Of a stretch of DNA of 11,348 bases, positions 6,704 through 11,348 are shown piece after piece (the stretch's first letter is position 1; every line of letters starts with the position of its first letter). The stretch is taken from positions 1 to 11,348 of the forward strand of contig NZKZ01000017.1 of the NCBI GenBank assembly GCA_002694065.1. The letters are read 5' to 3'. Both the position numbers and the translations under genes were made by a program. The notes beneath the pieces were generated by a model that saw only the letters and a list, made by a program, of their open reading frames with translations, had not been told where the DNA came from and did no database searches. This DNA comes from Acidiferrobacter sp. GTDB lineage: Bacteria; Pseudomonadota; Gammaproteobacteria; Arenicellales; UBA868.

Positions 6704-7483
6704 ATGTTGACATCAATTAAAGGTCGATCGGTAATTGTGACTGGTGGTTCAAAGGGGATCGGCAAAGGCATTGCCCAGGTTTTTGCAGCCCAGGGAGCGA
6801 AAGTCATGATCGCAGCACGCGGTGAGGCGGATGGAATGGCCGCCGTAGAGGAGTTGAAGGCTTCAGGCGCTGACGCAGACTTTTGCCAGTGTGACGTTTC
6901 TGATTGGGAATCGGTGCAGAACATGGTCGCCACAACGGCAGAAAAGTTTGGCGGATTGAACGTGATGTGTGCCAACGCGGGCGGTTTTCCGCAAACCAAA
7001 ATGGTGGATATGGATCCGTCCGAGTGGGATCAGGTGATGGCTACGAACCTCAAGAGCGCGTTCTTATGCGTGAAAGCATCTATTCCCCAGTTTGAAAAGG
7101 CAGGAGGAGGGCGAGTTGTTCTGACCTCGTCCATTACCGGTCCGGTCACCGGGTTTCCGGGATGGTCTCATTACGGTGCGTCAAAGTCCGGTCAGCTGGG
7201 ATTTCTGAAAACAGCCTGTATGGAACTGTCACGCTATAACGTGACAATCAATGCGGTGATGCCCGGCAATATCTATACCGAGGGTCTTCAGGACCTGGGT
7301 CAGGACTACCTGGATACGATGGCGGCTTCAATCCCTCTGAAACGACTCGGTAATGTTGCAGATATTGGTAACGCCGCTCTCTTCTTTGCCTCAGATGAGG
7401 CGGGCTATATCACCGGACAGACTATTATCGTTGACGGTGGCCAGATCATTCCGGAGTCTCTCGAGGCGATTGAAGAGATTTAA
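6704..7483 (+). CDS. Short-chain dehydrogenase/reductase (classical SDR, FabG-like)
   Basis: 259-residue Rossmann-fold oxidoreductase. Cofactor motif TGGSKGIG is at residues 13-20, CDVSD at 63-67 (adenine contact), CANAGG at 89-94, structural/catalytic Asn115, Ser143 in TSSITG, and the YGASK pair Tyr157/Lys161, so the SDR catalytic tetrad is complete. The C-terminal block GYITGQTIIVDGG is standard. Arg39 at the end of the second beta strand (AARGE) and Lys17 in the glycine motif suggest NADP(H), by family rules. It is annotated in many genomes as '3-oxoacyl-ACP reductase', but a transporter-linked copy like this is more likely to oxidise or reduce a hydroxyl/keto group of a catabolic substrate. 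It lies in the transport operon, 18 bases after the permease and 31 before the kinase. The exact substrate cannot be read from the sequence. Confidence 0.93.
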   Translation: MLTSIKGRSVIVTGGSKGIGKGIAQVFAAQGAKVMIAARGEADGMAAVEELKASGADADFCQCDVSDWESVQNMVATTAEKFGGLNVMCANAGGFPQTKMVDMDPSEWDQVMATNLKSAFLCVKASIPQFEKAGGGRVVLTSSITGPVTGFPGWSHYGASKSGQLGFLKTACMELSRYNVTINAVMPGNIYTEGLQDLGQDYLDTMAASIPLKRLGNVADIGNAALFFASDEAGYITGQTIIVDGGQIIPESLEAIEEI

Positions 7484-7514
7484 GGCTGGATCCTTTTTAC
7501 TCGGGTAAATCAAT

Positions 7515-8519
7515 ATGGATACAACCGGTTTCTCCTACGAGGAGACAATGGAGCATCTCTCTTTGCTCGCCAATGAATCGTTGGAGTTATGGGATCTGCC
7601 GGCAGGCAGCAAAGCGCGACTGATCAACGTTTCTGAGAATGAAACGTTTCTTGTGGAAGCGCCAGATGGTTTTAAATCGATCCTTCGGATTCATCGGGAG
7701 GACTATCATACTGAAACGGCAATCGCGTGTGAGCATGCCTGGTCGAGATCACTGAATGAAGAGGGTGGGGTAAAAACCCCCAATATTCTTCCCGGCAGGA
7801 ATGGCAGCACGATCCAGTCAGCGACCAGTACAGCACTGGGACAGAAACGCTACCTTGCGATGTTTGAGTTTGTTGAAGGCAGTGAGCCTGATCAGCAAGA
7901 TGACCTGACAGGCGGCTTCGAGGAACTTGGCGAGATCGCAGCAAAGACGCACCTTCACTCTATAGATTGGGAACGCCCCGAGCCTTTTGAACGCCTGGTC
8001 TGGGATCTGGATACCGTCTTTGGCAAAGAAGCTACCTGGGGCAACTGGCGCGACGGGCCTAATATCGGGCAGCAAACCCGAGAGGTGCTCGAAAAAGTTG
8101 AGGCCACGGTCATTGAGCGTCTCACCCGGTATGGCCGGGGAACTGATCGTTTCGGGTTAATTCATGCTGATATGCGTCTTGCTAACCTGCTCATCACAAA
8201 AGGCGAGACGCGACTGATCGACTTTGACGATTGCGGTCTTGGTTGGTTGATGTATGACTTTGCTGCCGGAATCAGTTTCATGGAGGACGATCCCCGGATA
8301 CCCGAACTCAAGCAGGCTTGGGTTCGAGGTTACCGCTCTGTCCGGCCGCTCTCCGAAGAAGACGAAGCCGAGATCCCGACTTTTGTCATGATGAGACGCC
8401 TTGCTCTGCTTGCCTGGATAGGCTCACACAGTGAAGTAGATATCGCCAAGGAACTGGCCCCTACCTTTGCGCCGGTCAGTGAGGAACTGGGCCGTAACTA
8501 TCTCGCCTCTTTAGCCTGA
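7515..8519 (+). CDS. APH-fold small-molecule kinase (aminoglycoside-phosphotransferase family; possible amino-alcohol kinase)
   Basis: 334-residue member of the APH/choline-kinase superfamily (PF01636-like), which transfers phosphate from ATP to a hydroxyl of a small molecule. The catalytic loop is HADMRLANLL (217-226) with Asp219 and Asn224. The metal-binding motif is IDFDDCG (235-241) with Asp236 (DFG equivalent). The N-lobe strands (ARLINVSENETFLVEA, SILRIHRE) and hinge (LAMFEFVEG, 114-122) are present. Family members include homoserine, hydroxylysine, choline and ethanolamine kinases. Antibiotic resistance is unlikely given the catabolic neighbours. The ATG at 7515 has no good ribosome-binding site. 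An in-frame ATG at 7548 (Met12) has GAGGAG just upstream but only three bases away, so the N-terminus is uncertain by 11 residues. It ends the transport operon, and a PLP enzyme gene follows after 179 bases. Confidence 0.88.
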   Translation: MDTTGFSYEETMEHLSLLANESLELWDLPAGSKARLINVSENETFLVEAPDGFKSILRIHREDYHTETAIACEHAWSRSLNEEGGVKTPNILPGRNGSTIQSATSTALGQKRYLAMFEFVEGSEPDQQDDLTGGFEELGEIAAKTHLHSIDWERPEPFERLVWDLDTVFGKEATWGNWRDGPNIGQQTREVLEKVEATVIERLTRYGRGTDRFGLIHADMRLANLLITKGETRLIDFDDCGLGWLMYDFAAGISFMEDDPRIPELKQAWVRGYRSVRPLSEEDEAEIPTFVMMRRLALLAWIGSHSEVDIAKELAPTFAPVSEELGRNYLASLA

Positions 8520-8698
8520 GAAATCATCCTGAAAATGCGGCTCATAATGTTGTTTTCAACTGAGAAAACAGTCGTTCTGGATACATTTTCCCCGTTCGTT
8601 TCGCATGTCAATTTTGACTAGATAGTGTCAAGTCGGCGCTCTGGCCGCATGTCACTCTGTATATAGGAGTCGACACCTAACTGCGGTGAGAGCGTGCC
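8520..8698 (+). promoter_or_regulatory. Second control region, upstream of PLP enzyme gene, with repeated GTCAA-type boxes
   Basis: A 179-base gap with no credible gene. It holds a 7-bp AT-rich stem (TGTTTTC 8551-8557 / GAAAACA 8564-8570), without the U-tract expected of a terminator. A small dyad GTCAA-TT-TTGAC lies at 8607-8618. TGTCAA is repeated 20 bases apart (8606-8611 and 8626-8631), and the 9-mer CGCATGTCA occurs at 8602-8610 and 8646-8654. TATATA at 8660-8665 could be a -10 box, but no matching -35 lies 17 bases before it, suggesting a promoter that needs an activator bound at the upstream repeats. All of this is by eye. Confidence 0.5.
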
Positions 8699-9982
8699 AT
8701 GAGCGAAGCGAAACTAGACTTTCTCGACCGATCCCGAGCCTTCTGGAACCCTGGCAAGACCCAGGACTGGCAGGACATGGGGATCGATCTCGTGATCGAT
8801 CGACGTGAAGGGTATTACCTTTACGACATGGACGGCCATCGTCTGATTGATCTGCATCTGAACGGTGGTACCTACAACCTGGGCCACAGAAATCCAGAAC
8901 TCGTACAGGCGCTCAAGGCTGGCAGCGAACGCTTTGATATGGGAAATCACCATTTCCCCGCACTCGCCCGCACTGCCTTGGCAGAAGCGCTCGCGGCCTG
9001 TGCGCCGTCGCCAGACATGCGTTATACCGCTTATGGCTCAGGCGGCGGCGAAGCCATCGATATCGCCCTGAAAACTGCGCGCCATGCGACGCAAAAACGC
9101 AAAATCGTCTCGATCATTAAGGCCTATCACGGTCATACGGGCCTGGCGGTCAAGACCGGGGATGATCGCTTCTCTAAACTGTTTCTTTCGGAGGACACCG
9201 ACGGTGAATTTGTCCAGGTGCCGTTCAACGACCTAAACGCAATGGAAGACGCACTGCGGGGTCGTGATGTGGCCGCCGTCATCATGGAAACCATCCCGGC
9301 CACTTATGGCTTCCCCATGCCGCAGGAAGGCTATCTTCCCGGAGTAAAGCAACTGTGTGAGCGCTACGACGCGCTCTATATAGCGGACGAGGTCCAGACC
9401 GGCTTGATGCGGTGCGGCGAAATCTGGGGTTGTACCAAGTACGGCATTGAGCCTGACATTATGGTGACCGGGAAAGGGATCGGCGGCGGGATTTATCCGA
9501 TTGCCTGCGTACTGATCAGCGAGCGCTGTGGTGGCTGGCTCAAGGAAGATGGTTTTGGCCACATTTCGACAGGCGGTGGTGCCGAGCTGGGTTGCATCGT
9601 TGCGATGAAAGTCCTTGAGATGGTGCAGCGGCCAGAAGTCCGCACCATGGTGCGGTACATCTCTGACTATATGCGCGCCGGCCTTGAGCAGATCATGCAG
9701 GTCTACCCGGACTTCTTTATCGGCATTCGACAGCACGGCGTCGTGATGGGCCTCGAGTTCAATCATGAGCAGGGCGCCAAGCCGGTCATGAAGCACCTCT
9801 ATAACAACGGGGTTTGGGCGATCTTCTCGACCCTGGACCCCCGGGTACTCCAGTTCAAGCCGGGCTTACTCATGACACAAGCCGATTGCGAAGAAGTCCT
9901 GCGTCGGGTCGAAATCGGAGTGGGGCTCGCCCGAGATGAGGTGATGGGTGGGTCCCGTCATAACTACCGCATGAGCGCATGA
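8699..9982 (+). CDS. Class III PLP-dependent enzyme (aminotransferase fold; possible amine phospho-lyase)
   Basis: 427-residue fold-type-I PLP enzyme of the class III (omega/GABA aminotransferase, AGXT2-like) family. It shows phosphate-binding GSGGGEA (113-119), ring-stacking YHGHTG (143-148), Asp230 in ADEVQTG (pyridine nitrogen), Schiff-base Lys259 in VTGKGIGGG and TGGGAELG (291-298). The C-terminal motif usually written V-I/L-R-x-x-P-P-L appears as VLQFKPGL (383-390), with Gln385 where ornithine and GABA aminotransferases have the Arg that holds the alpha-carboxylate of glutamate. Relatives of this fold include ethanolamine-phosphate and phosphohydroxylysine phospho-lyases, so either transamination or phosphate-ammonia elimination is possible. 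The start is forced by TGA at 8687-8689 and preceded by GGTGAG. It overlaps the aldehyde dehydrogenase by ATGA. GC looks higher here (60-63% in hand-counted 60-base lines) than in the permease genes. Confidence 0.9.
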   Translation: MSEAKLDFLDRSRAFWNPGKTQDWQDMGIDLVIDRREGYYLYDMDGHRLIDLHLNGGTYNLGHRNPELVQALKAGSERFDMGNHHFPALARTALAEALAACAPSPDMRYTAYGSGGGEAIDIALKTARHATQKRKIVSIIKAYHGHTGLAVKTGDDRFSKLFLSEDTDGEFVQVPFNDLNAMEDALRGRDVAAVIMETIPATYGFPMPQEGYLPGVKQLCERYDALYIADEVQTGLMRCGEIWGCTKYGIEPDIMVTGKGIGGGIYPIACVLISERCGGWLKEDGFGHISTGGGAELGCIVAMKVLEMVQRPEVRTMVRYISDYMRAGLEQIMQVYPDFFIGIRQHGVVMGLEFNHEQGAKPVMKHLYNNGVWAIFSTLDPRVLQFKPGLLMTQADCEEVLRRVEIGVGLARDEVMGGSRHNYRMSA

Positions 9983-11348
9983 TTATGGAACCGCAAGTCA
10001 GAACCTTAGTCGATATCGCTGATACGCCCGCCGCTCTTGCTGGGCAGGCCGACATTGTCCTTGAACGGGCACGCTGGGCGGCGGAAGTCTTCCGTCGCTT
10101 TGACCGGACTCTGACAATGTCTATCGTCGATGCGGTCGCAAAAGTGGCGCATGAGAATGCGGGTCGATACGGCGATTGGGCAGTAGAGGAGACCGGTTTC
10201 GGTGTTGCAGCGCATAAGAAAATCAAAAACGAGCTGACTGCACATCCGCTGGTGGATTTTTATCGCGACCAGGACTTCGTTAATCCCCGGGTCCATGAGG
10301 CGCACAAAATGGTCGAAATTCCCCGGCCTGCCGGCGTGATCCTGGCACTGACGCCATCGACTAACCCGATTGCGACCATAAACTACAAGATTCTGCTTGC
10401 GCTGATGACGCGCAACGCAATCGTGATCAGTCCGCATCCCGCGGCGCGCGAATGCAGCGTAGATGCGGCACACCTTTTATCGAACGCGGCCCAGGAAGCA
10501 GGCGCGCCGGATGGGGTCATCCAGATCATTGAACATCCAACCATTCCCCTGGTTGAGGAATTCATGCGTTCTAAGAAGACCTCGGTCACGCTCGCCACGG
10601 GCGGCAACGCCATGGTGCGCTCAGCGTATTCGTCCTCGAATCCGGCCATCGGTGTCGGCCCCGGAAATGCACCTGCCTTGGTGGATGACACGGCGGATAT
10701 CGACAAAGCGGCGAAAAGAATCATCGAGTCAAAGTCATTTGATAACTCGGCGCTGTGCACCAATGAAAGTGTTTTGATTGCGCTTGAGTCTATCGATAAG
10801 CGTTTGTGTCAGGCCCTGAGACAGAATGGTGCCTACATTTGTGACGCTGACGATGTCGATCGGCTTCGTCGTTATTTGTTTCACGATAGAGGATTCAATG
10901 TCGAAACGGTGGGCCGGGACGCAGTCTGGATTGCGAAAGAATGCGGAATCCGCGTGCCTGAGAATATCAAGGTCCTGGTTGCACCGATCAGCCAGATCGG
11001 CGTCGAAGAACCTCTGTCGCGCGAGAAGCTTTGCCCTGTTTTGGCCTACCACGTGGTGCGAACCCGGTCTCAAGCCATTTCGCAGGCAAGGGCGGTACTG
11101 CGTATCGCAGGCGCCGGACACTCGGCGGCAATTCACACGAGCGATGAAACTGCAGCAATGGATTTTGCGGGCGCAGTGGAGGCTTATCGGGTGGTGGTTA
11201 ATGCGCCCTGTACTCAAGGTGCGGCCGGCTTCTCGACCGCTTTGGCACCGACCTTCACCGTAGGCACCGGCTATTTCGGCCGCAGTTCGATTGGAGAGAA
11301 CATCGGCCCGCAGCACCTCGTGCACTGGACCCGCCTTGCCTATAACTC
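9979..11348 (+). CDS. Acylating (CoA-dependent) aldehyde dehydrogenase, EutE/AdhE/SauS-like, 3' end cut by window edge
   Basis: NAD(P)-dependent dehydrogenase converting an aldehyde plus CoA to an acyl-CoA. I translated the frame by hand from 9979 to the last base: about 456 codons without a stop, so the gene is intact and leaves the window. Hallmarks of the acylating subgroup, as in the N-terminal half of AdhE, are ALTPSTNPIATI (bases 10348-10380), LALMTRNAIVISPHPAAR (10399-10449) and VGPGNAPALVDD. The catalytic Cys sits in FDNSALCTNES (codon at 10756-10758, residue 260 from this start). Family members use acetaldehyde, propionaldehyde, sulfoacetaldehyde and similar short aldehydes, and the substrate here is not decided. 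The ATG at 9979 overlaps the previous TGA; ATG at 9985 is the alternative start. The coupling implies it consumes the aldehyde made by the PLP enzyme. Little of the C-terminus should be missing, since GRSSIGENIGPQHLVHWTRL looks like the end of the family. Confidence 0.92.
   Translation, partial: MIMEPQVRTLVDIADTPAALAGQADIVLERARWAAEVFRRFDRTLTMSIVDAVAKVAHENAGRYGDWAVEETGFGVAAHKKIKNELTAHPLVDFYRDQDFVNPRVHEAHKMVEIPRPAGVILALTPSTNPIATINYKILLALMTRNAIVISPHPAARECSVDAAHLLSNAAQEAGAPDGVIQIIEHPTIPLVEEFMRSKKTSVTLATGGNAMVRSAYSSSNPAIGVGPGNAPALVDDTADIDKAAKRIIESKSFDNSALCTNESVLIALESIDKRLCQALRQNGAYICDADDVDRLRRYLFHDRGFNVETVGRDAVWIAKECGIRVPENIKVLVAPISQIGVEEPLSREKLCPVLAYHVVRTRSQAISQARAVLRIAGAGHSAAIHTSDETAAMDFAGAVEAYRVVVNAPCTQGAAGFSTALAPTFTVGTGYFGRSSIGENIGPQHLVHWTRLAYN

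Noticed and set aside
8551..8570. Hairpin after the kinase gene as a rho-independent terminator
   Set aside because: Stem is 7 bp and AT-rich, with GTCGTTCTGG after it instead of a U-tract; kept only as a possible operator feature.
9233..9796. 187-codon frame on the minus strand inside the PLP enzyme gene
   Set aside because: Antisense shadow; the plus strand has a full set of class III PLP motifs across the same bases.
8699..9982. Horizontal acquisition of the PLP enzyme gene because of higher GC
   Set aside because: Only a few lines were counted by hand, the difference is modest, the adjoining aldehyde dehydrogenase is mixed (45-55% in the lines counted), and no repeat, integrase or tRNA is present.
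10463..11263. Apparent open frames on both strands (including 196 codons minus at 10735-11325) suggesting a broken gene near the right end
   Set aside because: Hand translation in the frame of ATG 9979 gives a continuous acylating aldehyde dehydrogenase through to the last base; the others are shadows, and there is no frameshift.

Overview
The window is a chromosome-like bacterial segment with intermediate to moderately high GC. Gene families and codon use point to a Pseudomonadota (proteobacterial) genome: a Prx5-type peroxiredoxin, an OruR/ArgR-like AraC regulator with an Arabinose_bd-type N-terminus, and a Tat-exported PotD-like binding protein. A marine or soil gamma- or alphaproteobacterium is plausible, but I cannot assign a species. 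I see no rRNA, tRNA, insertion sequence, phage gene or CRISPR array.

Layout. (1) 1-1356, plus strand: the 3' part of a peroxiredoxin gene cut by the left edge, then an alpha/beta hydrolase of the proline-iminopeptidase type. (2) 1428-2468, minus strand: an AraC-family regulator, convergent with the hydrolase and divergent from the transport operon. (3) 2469-2714: a 246-base divergent control region with three phased TTGACC-type boxes. (4) 2715-6685: a complete polyamine/opine-type ABC importer (Tat-exported binding protein, ATPase, two permeases), with a strong hairpin after the binding-protein gene. (5) 6704-8519: a short-chain dehydrogenase and an APH-fold small-molecule kinase, in line with the transporter. 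(6) 8520-8698: a second control region with repeated GTCAA-type boxes. (7) 8699-11348: a class III PLP enzyme overlapping by ATGA an acylating (CoA-dependent) aldehyde dehydrogenase that runs off the right edge.

Working model (inference). The regulator, importer, dehydrogenase, kinase, PLP enzyme and acylating aldehyde dehydrogenase look like one catabolic locus for a small amino compound. The attractive version is an amino-alcohol route: import, phosphorylation of a hydroxyl by the APH-fold kinase, PLP-dependent elimination of phosphate and ammonia (or transamination) to an aldehyde, then oxidation to an acyl-CoA. The PLP enzyme lacks the arginine that typical class III aminotransferases use to hold glutamate/2-oxoglutarate, which fits a phospho-lyase better than an ordinary aminotransferase. 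The substrate is not determined by the sequence. The peroxiredoxin and probably the hydrolase need not belong to the locus.
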